A DNA stretch of 64,000 bases, taken from positions 1,119,394-1,183,393 of the forward strand of contig NZ_JADKYW010000005.1 of NCBI RefSeq assembly GCF_015355785.1, given 5' to 3'. This document shows positions 24,949-33,549 of this stretch, one piece after another. The stretch is from Arthrobacter gandavensis. Lineage in GTDB: Bacteria > Actinomycetota > Actinomycetes > Actinomycetales > Micrococcaceae. Both the position numbers and the translations under genes were made by a program. The stretch's first letter is position 1, and every line of letters starts with the position of its first letter. The notes beneath the pieces are model-generated. The model had not been told where the DNA came from. It ran no database searches and saw only the letters and a program-made list of their open reading frames with translations.

Positions 24949-25545
24949 ATGAACGAAGACGACCGATCCGTCGTAGCCGGGATCGGATCCCGGCTGCGGT
25001 CCCTGCGCGCAGCCCGCGGAAAAACCCTTACGGAAGTCGCGGACGCCACGGGGATGTCCCTCAGCACCCTGTCCCGGCTGGAAAGCGGCCAGCGGCGGGC
25101 CACGCTGGAGCTGCTGCTGCCGCTGGCCCGGATCTACGCCGTCACCCTGGATGAGCTGGTGGGCGGCCCCAGGACCGGAGATCCGCGTGTACACATGCGG
25201 TCAGTCCGGCGCCAGGGGGCCACCGTCGTTTCCCTGACGGAGCAGGCCAGCGGAATCGGCGCGTTCAAGTTCATTCTCCCTGCGGCCAAGGATCCGGCCG
25301 TCCCGACCCCGAAGACCCACGACGGCTACGAATGGCTGTACGTGCTCAGCGGCCGGCTGCGGCTGCTGCTGGGACAATCCGACCTCGTACTGGGCGCCGG
25401 GGAAGCCGCCGAGTTTGACACCCGGGTGCCGCACTGGATGGGGAACGCCGGCCCGGAAGCCGTGGAGTTCCTGGCGCTCTTCGGGCCGCAGGGCGAGAAG
25501 GCGCACCTGCGGGCCAGGCCCGCGGATCCCCGGAAGCGGTCCTGA
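24949..25545 (+). CDS. XRE family regulator with C-terminal cupin
   Basis: This 198-residue protein has an N-terminal helix-turn-helix (LRAARGKTLTEVADATGMSL, STLSRLESGQRRATLELLLP) and a C-terminal cupin barrel (THDGYEWLYVLSGRLRLLLG, GEAAEFDTRVPHWMGN). Cupin-bearing XRE proteins sense small ligands. I used the ATG at 24949 because the longer frame runs into the divergent gene. It faces the FAD oxidoreductase with a perfect palindrome between them, so it probably regulates both. Confidence 0.88.
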   Translation: MNEDDRSVVAGIGSRLRSLRAARGKTLTEVADATGMSLSTLSRLESGQRRATLELLLPLARIYAVTLDELVGGPRTGDPRVHMRSVRRQGATVVSLTEQASGIGAFKFILPAAKDPAVPTPKTHDGYEWLYVLSGRLRLLLGQSDLVLGAGEAAEFDTRVPHWMGNAGPEAVEFLALFGPQGEKAHLRARPADPRKRS

Positions 25546-25555
25546 CCTGAAGCCC

Positions 25556-26179
25556 CTATTCTGCGGGGGCGGCTCCGCGCCCGGCAAGGATGGACCGGTA
25601 GGCATAGTCCGTCAGCCGGCCGTCCTTCGCCGCCTGCTCGACGACGGCGAAGGAGCGGGACTCATCACCGTCGCGGTAGGGGTAGTGGATGAGCTCGGCG
25701 ATCAGCTCCCATTCCTCGGAGATCGAGTCGATCAGATCGGCCGGTGTTCCCTCTTCCGCTCCGGGCAGGACGGTCCAGCTCCCGGCCGGCACACGGTAGG
25801 CCTCGAGGCGCTCCAGGTCCGCCTCCAATTCCGCCAGGGAACCGTATTCGACCTGCGTCTCGGGCGGAACCGAACCGTCCGGCGTCGCCAGCTGGGCGAC
25901 GAAGGTGGTCTCCGTTGAGGGGTAGATGGAGGTGGGCACCGGTTCTCCCTCTTCCAGGTAGGCGGGCAGCTGCGAGGGCATCCAGTACCACGCATCGCCC
26001 TGGTCAGCGCCGCCTGGCTGGGTCCTTTCACCGATCCAGCCGCGGGCGGTCAGCAGTGCATCGGCGTCGTCGCTGAAGTAGGCGGTCTCCCCACGCAGCA
26101 TCGCGTTGACTTCGTGCTCCGCTCGGCGGGCCTGCTTCTTCTTGTGGACGGCCTTCTTGCGTGGCTTGGACTTCGGCAC
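25556..26179 (-). CDS. Conserved hypothetical protein
   Basis: This 207-residue GTG-start protein has a very basic N-terminus (PKSKPRKKAVHKKKQARRAEH) and an acidic remainder with YFSDDADALLTARGW, WYWMPSQLPAYLEEGEPVPT and EEWELIAELIHYPYRDGDE. No domain is recognised. A good Shine-Dalgarno (CAGGAG) precedes the GTG. It lies directly downstream of dnaB on the same strand and may be in its transcript. Confidence 0.7.
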   Translation of the reverse strand: MPKSKPRKKAVHKKKQARRAEHEVNAMLRGETAYFSDDADALLTARGWIGERTQPGGADQGDAWYWMPSQLPAYLEEGEPVPTSIYPSTETTFVAQLATPDGSVPPETQVEYGSLAELEADLERLEAYRVPAGSWTVLPGAEEGTPADLIDSISEEWELIAELIHYPYRDGDESRSFAVVEQAAKDGRLTDYAYRSILAGRGAAPAE

Positions 26180-26224
26180 GGCGGATCTCCTGGGAGTTGG
26201 GGTTGAAACTGCTCACGGCTGCGG

Positions 26225-27604
26225 CTAGAAGCCGGAGCCGCCTTCTACGGCCATGTTGGAGAAGCGCGAGTAATGGCCCTGGAATCCGACCACGATGGTC
26301 TTGGTGGGACCGTTACGGTGCTTAGCCACGATCACGTCCGCCTCGCCGGCGCGCGGCGACTCCTTGTCATAGATATCTTCGCGGTGGAGCAGGATCACCA
26401 TGTCCGCGTCCTGCTCGATCGAGCCTGATTCTCGCAGGTCGGAGACCATCGGCTTCTTATCGGTGCGCTGTTCGGAACCACGGTTCAGCTGCGAGAGGGC
26501 GATCACCGGTACTTCAAGTTCCTTGGCCAGCAGTTTCAGTGCACGGGAGAACTCCGAGACTTCCTGCTGGCGGGATTCTACGCGCTTCCCGGAGGACATC
26601 AGCTGCAGGTAGTCCAGGACCACGAGCTTCAGGTCGTGCCGCTGCTTGAGCCGCCGGCACTTGGCCCGAATTTCCATCAGGGACATGTTGGGGCTGTCAT
26701 CAATGAACAGCGGGGCATCGTTCATCCTGCCCATAGTGGTGGCGATCTTGCCCCACTGCTCATCCTTGATGGTGCCCTTGCGCAGGTCCTGCAGGCCGAT
26801 GGTGGCCTCGGCAGAGAGCAGGCGCATCGCGATCTCGTTCCGGCCCATTTCCAGGGAGAAGAAGACCGTGGTCATGTTGTGCTTGATGGCAGCGGAGCGG
26901 GCAAAGTCCAGCGCGAAGGTGGACTTGCCGACGGCTGGCCGGGCGGCGATGACGATCATCTGGCCGCCGTGCAGGCCCTGGGTCAGTTCGTCGAGTTCAT
27001 AGAAGCCGGTGGGAACGCCGGTCATTCCTTCGCCGCGGTGTCCGGCGGACTCGATTTCGTCCACGGTGCCTTCAATGATGTCCTTCAGCGGAACATAGTC
27101 TTCCGCCGTACGGCGTTCCGCGACGGCATAGACCTCCGCCTGCGCTGCATTGACCAGGTCGTCCACTTCGCCGTCATGGGAGTAGCCCAGCTGGACAATC
27201 TTCGTGCCGGCGTCCACCAGGCGGCGCAGGACGGCGCGCTCACGGACAATCTCGGCGTAGAAGCCTGCATTGGCCGCCGTGGGAACGGACTGGATCAGCG
27301 TGTGGAGGTAGGCCGGACCGCCAATGCGCGTGATTTCACCGCGCTTGGTCAGCTCATCCGATACGGTGACGGCATCCGCCGGCTCTCCGCGGCCGTACAA
27401 ATCGATGATGGCCTCATAAATGGCCTCATGGGCGGGACGGTAGAAGTCCACGCCGCGCAGCACCTCAACGCAGTCGGCGATCGCGTCCTTGGAAAGCATC
27501 ATGCCGCCAAGCACCGACTGCTCCGCTACCAGGTCCTGGGGCGGAGTCCGGCCAAAATCGGGAGTACGGGTTGATTCAGCGGAATCCGCATGTGCAAGCG
27601 ACAC
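26225..27604 (-). CDS. dnaB: Replicative DNA helicase DnaB
   Basis: This 459-residue hexameric helicase unwinds DNA at the fork. The N-terminal DnaB domain is visible (PPQDLVAEQSVLGGMMLSKD), followed by the RecA-like core with Walker A (AARPAVGKSTFALDFA, about residues 220-235), Walker B (LKLVVLDYLQLM) and a C-terminal arginine-finger segment. No intein is present. The start is a GTG at 27604 after AAAGGGTGG. A 500-bp DnaA-box-rich region lies upstream, then rplI on the same strand. Confidence 0.97.
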   Translation of the reverse strand: MSLAHADSAESTRTPDFGRTPPQDLVAEQSVLGGMMLSKDAIADCVEVLRGVDFYRPAHEAIYEAIIDLYGRGEPADAVTVSDELTKRGEITRIGGPAYLHTLIQSVPTAANAGFYAEIVRERAVLRRLVDAGTKIVQLGYSHDGEVDDLVNAAQAEVYAVAERRTAEDYVPLKDIIEGTVDEIESAGHRGEGMTGVPTGFYELDELTQGLHGGQMIVIAARPAVGKSTFALDFARSAAIKHNMTTVFFSLEMGRNEIAMRLLSAEATIGLQDLRKGTIKDEQWGKIATTMGRMNDAPLFIDDSPNMSLMEIRAKCRRLKQRHDLKLVVLDYLQLMSSGKRVESRQQEVSEFSRALKLLAKELEVPVIALSQLNRGSEQRTDKKPMVSDLRESGSIEQDADMVILLHREDIYDKESPRAGEADVIVAKHRNGPTKTIVVGFQGHYSRFSNMAVEGGSGF

Positions 27605-27801
27605 GAGGCCACCCTTTCCAAGAATGTTCTATCTACGGGTCCCGTCTGGCAGAACCCGAAAGAGGTGTAAGGCTCGCTGCATTTCTAGCCGGCGGCACTG
27701 ACACTGGGCTTATTTGCCCGCCGTGCCCTCACCATGCTTCGGGGCGCCGATGAGGGAGTCCACCGCAACCGTAGCCCCGTAAGGGCCCCTCAACAAACGA
27801 G

Positions 27802-28037
27802 TTATCCACAGGAGCTGTGGATAGTCTGTTCATAACTCGGCGTGTCTTGTGCACAGGTTGGGCATAAGACTGTGGAAAAGAAATTAGTTTCTTGGAAATT
27901 CTGGCTCTGACTAGGAGATTCACTTCTCCACACCTGTGCAAAGGCACCTATTTTGGTCAACTTTCAGGCTCAACCTTCAGGTTGACAGATTCCCAAATCA
28001 CGCATACAGAGGATGTTATCCACAGCTGATATCCACA
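27802..28037. promoter_or_regulatory. Cluster of six DnaA-box-like sites between dnaB and rplI
   Basis: Matches to TTATCCACA or close variants occur at 27802-27810 (exact), 27816-27824 (reverse, CTATCCACA), 27871-27879 (reverse, TTTTCCACA), 27924-27932 (TTCTCCACA), 28016-28024 (exact) and 28029-28037 (ATATCCACA). The first two form a palindrome with 9-bp arms. The stretch is clearly more AT-rich than its neighbours and also contains a tandem 13-bp repeat (27957-27982) and the palindrome TCAACCTTCAGGTTGA (27970-27985). It is the 5' region of dnaB, so DnaA control of dnaB is possible. Confidence 0.65.
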
Positions 28038-28106
28038 TACTTGTGAGCTACTTGGAATTACTCGTAACCCTCAGCTTGCTTGCTACGCAAAGGGGTCCGG
28101 ATAACA

Positions 28107-28147
28107 CAGCAGCGCCCCCGCCTCAGCAAGAGGAGGGGGCGCTGCTG
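28107..28147 (-). terminator. Terminator of the rpsF-ssb-rpsR-rplI operon
   Basis: CAGCAGCGCCCCC (28107-28119) pairs with GGGGGCGCTGCTG (28135-28147). It is 27 bp after the rplI stop on the minus strand. Confidence 0.85.
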
Positions 28148-28173
28148 ATTCCGCAGTTCGCGTTCAACCGCTG

Positions 28174-28623
28174 CTAGCCGGCAACGACCTCGAGGTCGAT
28201 GACGGCAGCAACGTCGTCGTGCAGGCGGACGTTGGCCTGGAAGGAACCAACCGACTTGATGTGGGTCGGCAGTTCAACCTTGCGCTTGTCGATGCTGCCG
28301 AGACCGGCAGCTTCAACGGCAGCGGCAACGTCAGCGGGCTTGACCGTGCCGAAGAGGCGTCCGGACTCGCCGGCCTTGACGGTCAGCTTGACCGGCTTGG
28401 CGGAGAGTGCAGCAGCCTGCTTCTGGGCGTCTTCCAGCGAAGCGTGCTCGCGGGCGGCGCGGGCAGCCTTGATGGACTCAACCTGCTTCTCGCCACCCTT
28501 GGTCCAGGTGAGAGCGAAGCCGCGGGGCACCAGGTAGTTACGTGCGTAACCGTCCTTCACCTCAACAACGTCGCCTGCGGCACCGAGACCGGTGACTTCG
28601 TGGGTCAGAATGAGCTTTGCCAT
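28174..28623 (-). CDS. rplI: 50S ribosomal protein L9
   Basis: This 149-residue protein has the classic N-domain ([20 protein letters not shown], then [16 protein letters not shown]) followed by a connecting helix and the C-terminal rRNA-binding domain. It is the last gene of the rpsF-ssb-rpsR-rplI operon and is followed by a strong terminator. Confidence 0.98.
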   Translation of the reverse strand: MAKLILTHEVTGLGAAGDVVEVKDGYARNYLVPRGFALTWTKGGEKQVESIKAARAAREHASLEDAQKQAAALSAKPVKLTVKAGESGRLFGTVKPADVAAAVEAAGLGSIDKRKVELPTHIKSVGSFQANVRLHDDVAAVIDLEVVAG

Positions 28624-28641
28624 GAGTTAGGTTCCTTTCCT

Positions 28642-28881
28642 TTAGCCGCGGCCAGCGCCGGAGTAAGGCAGGAGGGCAACTTCACGGGCGTTCTTGATTG
28701 CCTGTGCGATCTTGCGCTGTTCCTGCACGGTGACGCCAGTTACGCGACGAGCGCGGATCTTTCCGCGGTCGGAAATGAACTTGCGCAGCAATGCTACGTC
28801 CTTGTAGTCGATGACAGTGATGTCAGCGGCCTTCAAGGGATTGGACTTTGGTTTGGGCTTGCGAAGTTCAGCCTTAGCCAT
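28642..28881 (-). CDS. rpsR: 30S ribosomal protein S18
   Basis: This 79-residue protein contains [19 protein letters not shown] and [20 protein letters not shown], diagnostic for S18, which binds S6 on the 30S platform. The zinc-ligand cysteines found in some S18 paralogues are absent (C-minus form). It lies between ssb and rplI in the conserved operon. Confidence 0.98.
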   Translation of the reverse strand: MAKAELRKPKPKSNPLKAADITVIDYKDVALLRKFISDRGKIRARRVTGVTVQEQRKIAQAIKNAREVALLPYSGAGRG

Positions 28882-28984
28882 CGTGGAGCTCCTTATGTCT
28901 AGTGGAGCCCGTGGATCAATTCCACGGGATGGGCTCGACGGCGGTTGCCGTCAGAGGTTGTGCCTTGCGGCACTTGGGTATTGC

Positions 28985-29533
28985 TTAGAAGGGCGGATCG
29001 TTGGAATCCGGACCGGCTCCCCAGCCGCCCGAGTTGCCGCCTGCGGGGGCACCCCAGGGATCGTCCGCGGGTGCGGACTGCTGCTGCTGGCCTCCCCAAC
29101 CTGAATTGGAGTTGCCGCCGAAGCCGCCGCCGGCGTTGCCGCCGAAGCCACCGCCGCCACCGCCGGAGCGCTGGGTGCGGGTGACCTTAGCGGACGCGTA
29201 ACGAAGCGAGGGGCCGATTTCGTCGACCTCAAGCTCCATGACGGTACGCTTTTCGCCCTCTTTGGTCTCGTACGAACGTGACTTCAGGCGGCCCTGGCAG
29301 ACGACGCGGGTTCCCTTGGTCAGGGACTCGGCGACGTTTTCCGCAGCTTCACGCCAGACCGACGCACGAAGGAACAGCGTTTCGCCGTCCTTCCACTCGT
29401 TGGACTGCCGGTCGAAGGTGCGCGGCGTCGAGGCAATGGTGAAGTTCGCCACTGCTGAACCGGACGGGGTGAACCGGAGTTCCGGATCGTTCGTCAGGTT
29501 GCCGACCACGGTGATCGTTGTCTCGCCTGCCAT
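28985..29533 (-). CDS. ssb: Single-stranded DNA-binding protein
   Basis: This 182-residue protein has an N-terminal OB fold ([39 protein letters not shown]) to about residue 110, a Gly/Asn/Gln-rich disordered linker, and the acidic C-terminal tip DSNDPPF. The tip recruits replication and repair partners. It is second in the rpsF-ssb-rpsR-rplI operon. Confidence 0.97.
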   Translation of the reverse strand: MAGETTITVVGNLTNDPELRFTPSGSAVANFTIASTPRTFDRQSNEWKDGETLFLRASVWREAAENVAESLTKGTRVVCQGRLKSRSYETKEGEKRTVMELEVDEIGPSLRYASAKVTRTQRSGGGGGGFGGNAGGGFGGNSNSGWGGQQQQSAPADDPWGAPAGGNSGGWGAGPDSNDPPF

Positions 29534-29601
29534 TTATGCCTCCTGGTGTCTCGGTCCGGTGTGCCCGGACCTTTCGTTGACGAATAAAGGATGGACCGAA
29601 A

Positions 29602-29907
29602 TTACTCGGCAACAACCTTCTGGTCTTCGGGGCGGATGATCTTGGTACGCAGGATGGTCTCGTTGAGGCCAAGCTGGCGGTCAAGCTCAGCAGCAGCTGC
29701 AGGGCTGGCGGTGAAGTTAACCACTGCGTAGATTCCTTCAGACTTCTTCTTGATGTCGTAGGCCAGGCGGCGACGACCCCAGATGTCCACCTTGTCGACG
29801 GTTCCACCCTCGTTGCGGACAACGTTGAGGAACTTGTCGAGCGAAGGCTCCACGGTACGCTCTTCGACCTCGGGGTCGATGATTACCATCAGTTCATAAG
29901 CACGCAT
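29602..29907 (-). CDS. rpsF: 30S ribosomal protein S6
   Basis: This 101-residue protein reads [20 protein letters not shown] and later [20 protein letters not shown], typical of S6. I chose the ATG at 29907 because the nearest upstream GTG lies inside the strong Shine-Dalgarno AAAGGAGGTG. It is the first gene of the S6-SSB-S18-L9 operon. Confidence 0.97.
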   Translation of the reverse strand: MRAYELMVIIDPEVEERTVEPSLDKFLNVVRNEGGTVDKVDIWGRRRLAYDIKKKSEGIYAVVNFTASPAAAAELDRQLGLNETILRTKIIRPEDQKVVAE

Positions 29908-30050
29908 TTGTGAACCCACCTCCTTTGGGCTATACGGTCACGGTCTTTCCGTAACAGGAGGTTCTTTAGCGTTGTCTTAGCGTCCCGGGCCGGCGGTGAA
30001 CCCGCGTTCTGCCCGGAAGCCTGCCAGCCGAAGCTGACAGCACAGACTTC

Positions 30051-30079
30051 ACTATCCTATCGGATTTTCCCGGTTCCAA
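30051..30079 (-). promoter_or_regulatory. Putative promoter of the rpsF operon
   Basis: On the minus strand, TTGGAA (30079-30074) and GATAGT (30056-30051) are separated by 17 bp, a sigma70-like arrangement about 140 bp before rpsF. The leader between them contains GC-rich stems that may serve autogenous control by S6:S18. Confidence 0.45.
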
Positions 30080-30119
30080 AGTTCACCAGTGGACAGTGCC
30101 CGGTCCCGCACCACACCGG

Positions 30120-31394
30120 CTAGCGGACGAAGAATGCTTCTGCGGCGCGGGAGAGGTGGAACGGGTCGTTGACGCCGGCCATTTCGCGGGCAGAGTGCAT
30201 CGAGAGCAGCGGAACCCCGACGTCGATGGTGCGGATCCCCAGGCGGGTCGCGGTCAACGGCCCGATCGTGGAGCCGCAGGGAATTGAGTTGTTGGAGACG
30301 AACTCCTGGTAGGGAACCGCTGCCTCCCGGCACAGCGCGGCCCAGTAGGCAGCACCGGGCGCATCCGTCGTATAGCGCTGGTTGGCGTTGATCTTCAGCA
30401 GGGGCCCGCCGTTCAGCACCGGCCGGTTGGCCGGGTCATGGCGCTCAGCATAGTTCGGGTGCACGGCGTGGCCGGCGTCGGCGGAAATACAGAAGGAGGC
30501 AGCGAAGGCACGCTGGGAATCCGCCGCTCCCCGGCCCAGGCCAGCGCTGATGCGCGCGAGGACGTCTTCCAGGAACGGGCCTGCCGCCCCGGAACGGCTT
30601 CCGCTGCCCACTTCTTCGTGGTCGAAGGCAGCCAGCACGGCGATCGATCCGCCGCTCTTCGACGCGGCAGCGGACTCCAGCGCACGGATTCCGGCGTGTA
30701 CCGAGGAAAGGTTGTCCAGCCGGCCGGAGGCAAAGAATTCAGCATCGGCACCAAAAATCCGGGCAGGCTGCGTATCGGCGGCAACGACGTCGTACCCGCC
30801 GATGTCCCCGCGGTCCACACCCGCCCTGGCTGCAAGCAGTCCGAGCAGATCTGCCGCAGACGGGTCACCGAGCCCCCATACCGGATTCATGTGCTGCTGC
30901 TTGTCCAGCTTCAGGCCTTCGTTCACGGCGCGGTCCAGGTGGATGGCCAGCTGCGGGAAGCGCAGCAGCGGACCGGTGGCAACCAGGTGCTCGACACCGT
31001 CGAGCGTCACCAGCCGCCCCGCCAGTTCCAGTTCGCGGTCCAGCCAGGAGTTGAGCAGCGGCCCGCCGTAGACCTCCACTCCGGCCTGCAGCCAGCCGAA
31101 CTTTCCTGTGGTGGGAGAGGGCTTGAGCTTGAAGGTGGGTGAGTCGGTGTGGGTGCCGAAGATGTTGAAACCGGTGACTGCCGCGGCACCCTCCGGAACA
31201 ATCCACGCAATGAATGCGCCGTCGCGGACCACAACGTATCTGCCGGGGGCTGACGGCCAGTCCGAGTCTTCGTGCAGCTCGGTGAAACCGGCGGCCTGCA
31301 GCCGGTTTGCTGCCGTTCGGGCGGCGTGGAAGCTGGAGGGGGAAGCGGCTACATATTCGCCGAGGTCTTTTACGTGGGCCAGTGCGTCAGACAT
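30120..31394 (-). CDS. M18 family aminopeptidase
   Basis: This 424-residue zinc peptidase releases N-terminal residues from peptides in the cytoplasm. It begins SDALAHVKDLGEYVAASPSS. Metal-ligand regions are NIFGTHTDSPTFKLKP (His-Thr-Asp), AAFDHEEVGSGSRSGAAGPF (catalytic Glu pair), CISADAGHAVHPNY (Asp and His) and PLLSMHSAREMAGVND (final His). The frame is open farther upstream but that part is not conserved-looking; I chose the ATG at 31394. It stands alone. Confidence 0.93.
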   Translation of the reverse strand: MSDALAHVKDLGEYVAASPSSFHAARTAANRLQAAGFTELHEDSDWPSAPGRYVVVRDGAFIAWIVPEGAAAVTGFNIFGTHTDSPTFKLKPSPTTGKFGWLQAGVEVYGGPLLNSWLDRELELAGRLVTLDGVEHLVATGPLLRFPQLAIHLDRAVNEGLKLDKQQHMNPVWGLGDPSAADLLGLLAARAGVDRGDIGGYDVVAADTQPARIFGADAEFFASGRLDNLSSVHAGIRALESAAASKSGGSIAVLAAFDHEEVGSGSRSGAAGPFLEDVLARISAGLGRGAADSQRAFAASFCISADAGHAVHPNYAERHDPANRPVLNGGPLLKINANQRYTTDAPGAAYWAALCREAAVPYQEFVSNNSIPCGSTIGPLTATRLGIRTIDVGVPLLSMHSAREMAGVNDPFHLSRAAEAFFVR

Positions 31395-31458
31395 GCTCCG
31401 ATTCAACCAGAGCCGGGGTCGCCCGCGTAACCGGCGGCCGTCTGCCCGTGGAGACAAG

Positions 31459-31487
31459 CAACCCCCGGTGCCGTGCACCGGGGGTTG
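31459..31487 (-). terminator. Terminator downstream of the ABC exporter genes
   Basis: A perfect 13-bp stem: CAACCCCCGGTGC (31459-31471), loop CGT, and GCACCGGGGGTTG (31475-31487). It lies about 70 bp after the permease stop on the minus strand. Confidence 0.8.
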
Positions 31488-31501
31488 TGGAGGGGTTTTC
31501 A

Positions 31502-31541
31502 GTGAAGACGGCGGCGGCCGTTCTTCCGCCGTCGTCTTCAC
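31502..31541 (-). terminator. Second hairpin downstream of the ABC exporter genes
   Basis: GTGAAGACGGCGGCGG (31502-31517) pairs with CCGCCGTCGTCTTCAC (31526-31541) with one mismatch or wobble. It precedes the hairpin at 31459, making a double terminator. Confidence 0.6.
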
Positions 31542-31556
31542 CGAAGTCTTTTGCGC

Positions 31557-32432
31557 CTAGACGTCGCGGCGCTTGGTGACGATCAGCGCCACGACCAGCA
31601 GGACAACTGCCCAGCCGCCCAGGACCAGTCCGCCTTCAAGCTGGTTCAGGGCACCGTCGCCAATGTTGGTGGCCACCAGCTGGGTTCCTGCATTGCTCGG
31701 CAGGAACCGAGCGGCGTCGGGAATCCAGTCCGCCAGGCCGGAGATCAGCTGGATGATTACCGGCAGGACGAACAGCACGCCGATGATGGTGACTACACCG
31801 CCGGCGGTGCTGCGGAGCAGTGACCCGGTGGCTACACCCATGATCGCGATGCCTGCCAGGAGTGTTCCGGTGTTGATGATGCTGGGCAGCACCCACGGGG
31901 CGTCCAGGCCAAAGTCCAGGTTTTCCGGTGCCAGCAGCGGCTGGCTGATCAGGAAGCTGGCAAAGGCTCCGGCGACTCCAATGACGAAGGCCACCACGGC
32001 GATGATGATCGCCTTGGCGAGCAGAGCCGGCGTGCGGGTGGGAACAGCCACCATGGTGGAGCGAATCATGCCGGTGCTGTACTCAGAGGCCACGAGGACC
32101 ACCGCGAGCGCGGCGATCAGCAGCTGGCCGAAGAGCGCGCCCGATGCCGGGGTGTCATAGACCATGGCCTGCAGGTCCATGCCGGGGCCAACGCCCACGG
32201 CGGGTCCCATGCTTGGATCATCCGAGAGCATCTGGGCGGTCGTGGCCCAGCTCCAGGCCACGAGTGCCGCCAGCCCCACCATCACCACAAGGGTTACGGA
32301 GAGCAGGATGACGGTGGAGGGCAGGGTGGTGACCTTGATCCATTCCGAGCGCAGGACCCGGGCAAAGTTGACACCGCCGCCGTCGGTGCGGGCGGTCCGG
32401 CGGGACGGCGCGGGTGCGGTTGTGGTGCTCAT
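31557..32432 (-). CDS. ABC-2 type permease, copy A
   Basis: This 291-residue protein has six hydrophobic segments and starts with a short basic N-terminus followed by RVLRSEWIKVTTLPSTVILL, the entry of ABC-2 permeases associated with BcrA-like ATPases. The copy at 33550-34401 is a close paralogue, with matching blocks such as EYSTGMIRSTMVAVPTR and LRSTAGGVVT. It overlaps the upstream ATPase stop by ATGA and should form an exporter with it. The substrate is unknown; this class often exports peptide antibiotics or lipids. Confidence 0.85.
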   Translation of the reverse strand: MSTTTAPAPSRRTARTDGGGVNFARVLRSEWIKVTTLPSTVILLSVTLVVMVGLAALVAWSWATTAQMLSDDPSMGPAVGVGPGMDLQAMVYDTPASGALFGQLLIAALAVVLVASEYSTGMIRSTMVAVPTRTPALLAKAIIIAVVAFVIGVAGAFASFLISQPLLAPENLDFGLDAPWVLPSIINTGTLLAGIAIMGVATGSLLRSTAGGVVTIIGVLFVLPVIIQLISGLADWIPDAARFLPSNAGTQLVATNIGDGALNQLEGGLVLGGWAVVLLVVALIVTKRRDV

Positions 32433-33385
32433 GCGCGGGTTCCTTCCACAACAGGCTCGGCAGCAGCCGGTTCCTGGCTAAATCCGTGGGACTTGTATTC
32501 GACGTCATCCCGGGTGAGTTCCATGTAGGCGTCCTCAAGCGAGACCTGCATGGGGGTCAGTTCGGTGAGCAGGATCCGGCGGTCCAAGGCGATCTCCGCG
32601 ATGGACCGTGAGTCGGCGCCGCTGATTTCGAAGAGTCCGTCCTCGAGCCGGTTGATCTCTGCGCCCTGTCCTTCAAGGACGGGCAGGAGGTCCGCTGCGT
32701 TGTCCGTCCGCACCCGGGTGCGCTGGCGGCCGCCGCCGTCGATGATCTCCTGGATCGGCGCGTTGGCGATGATGCGTCCGCGCCCAATCACGATGAGGTG
32801 GTCTGCCGTGACGGCCATTTCGCTCATCAGGTGCGAGGAGAGAAAGACGGTGCGTCCCTCAGCAGCCAGGCCGCGGGCCAGGTTGCGGACCCAGAGCACG
32901 CCCTCGGGATCGAGACCGTTGACGGGCTCGTCCAGGATCAGGGTGTTGGGGTCCCCGAGCATGGCGACGGCGATGCCGAGGCGCTGGCCCATGCCGAGCG
33001 AGAACCCGCCGACACGCTTCTTGGCAACCGTGCCCAGCCCGGTGAGTTCGATGACTTCGTTGACGCGCTTATTGGAGATGCCGTGCGTCGCGGCCATCGC
33101 GCGAAGGTGGTTGTAGGCCGACCGGCGGGTGTGCACCGCCTTCGCGTCAAGCAGGGCGCCGACCTCATGGAGCGGGGCCTTGTGGCTGGCATAGGGCTGG
33201 CCGTTGATGGTCACGTTTCCGGAGGTGGGACGGTCCAGTCCCACGATCATCCGCATGGTCGTCGATTTTCCGGCACCGTTCGGGCCCAGGAAGCCGGTTA
33301 CTTTTCCCGGTTCGACGGTGAAGGAGATATTGTCGACGGCGGTTTTGCTGCCGTAGCGCTTGGAGAGGCCGCGTGCCTCGATCAT
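32429..33385 (-). CDS. ABC exporter ATP-binding protein, copy A (BcrA-like)
   Basis: The core reads MIEARGLSKRYGSKTAVDN, with Walker A GPNGAGKSTTMR, signature FSLGMGQRLGIA, Walker B TLILDEPVNGLDPEG and a His-switch in FLSSHLMSEM. It has a BcrA-type C-terminal regulatory extension. I chose the ATG at 33385 because GAGG lies just upstream; the longer reading is not conserved. It is translationally coupled (ATGA) to permease A and is closely similar to ATPase B (34398-35345), from which it probably arose by tandem duplication or vice versa. Confidence 0.9.
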   Translation of the reverse strand: MIEARGLSKRYGSKTAVDNISFTVEPGKVTGFLGPNGAGKSTTMRMIVGLDRPTSGNVTINGQPYASHKAPLHEVGALLDAKAVHTRRSAYNHLRAMAATHGISNKRVNEVIELTGLGTVAKKRVGGFSLGMGQRLGIAVAMLGDPNTLILDEPVNGLDPEGVLWVRNLARGLAAEGRTVFLSSHLMSEMAVTADHLIVIGRGRIIANAPIQEIIDGGGRQRTRVRTDNAADLLPVLEGQGAEINRLEDGLFEISGADSRSIAEIALDRRILLTELTPMQVSLEDAYMELTRDDVEYKSHGFSQEPAAAEPVVEGTRA

Positions 33386-33549
33386 GGTGATCCTCATCTT
33401 GGAGCGTACGAGTACGGGGGTGTAGTCCCACACTATGCGTCCGCCGTCTGCGGCGGACCGGCCCAAAGGATGAATCAGGGCAAAACCGGCGTCCCCCTTA
33501 GGGATGACTCAGGGAGGACCCTTAGCCGCGGGTGCCGCCCGGACCGGTT

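Noticed and set aside
27802-28037. Chromosomal oriC.
   Set aside because: The DnaA-like boxes are near dnaB rather than dnaA-dnaN, and the parS region lies 35 kb away; oriC is expected beyond the right edge.
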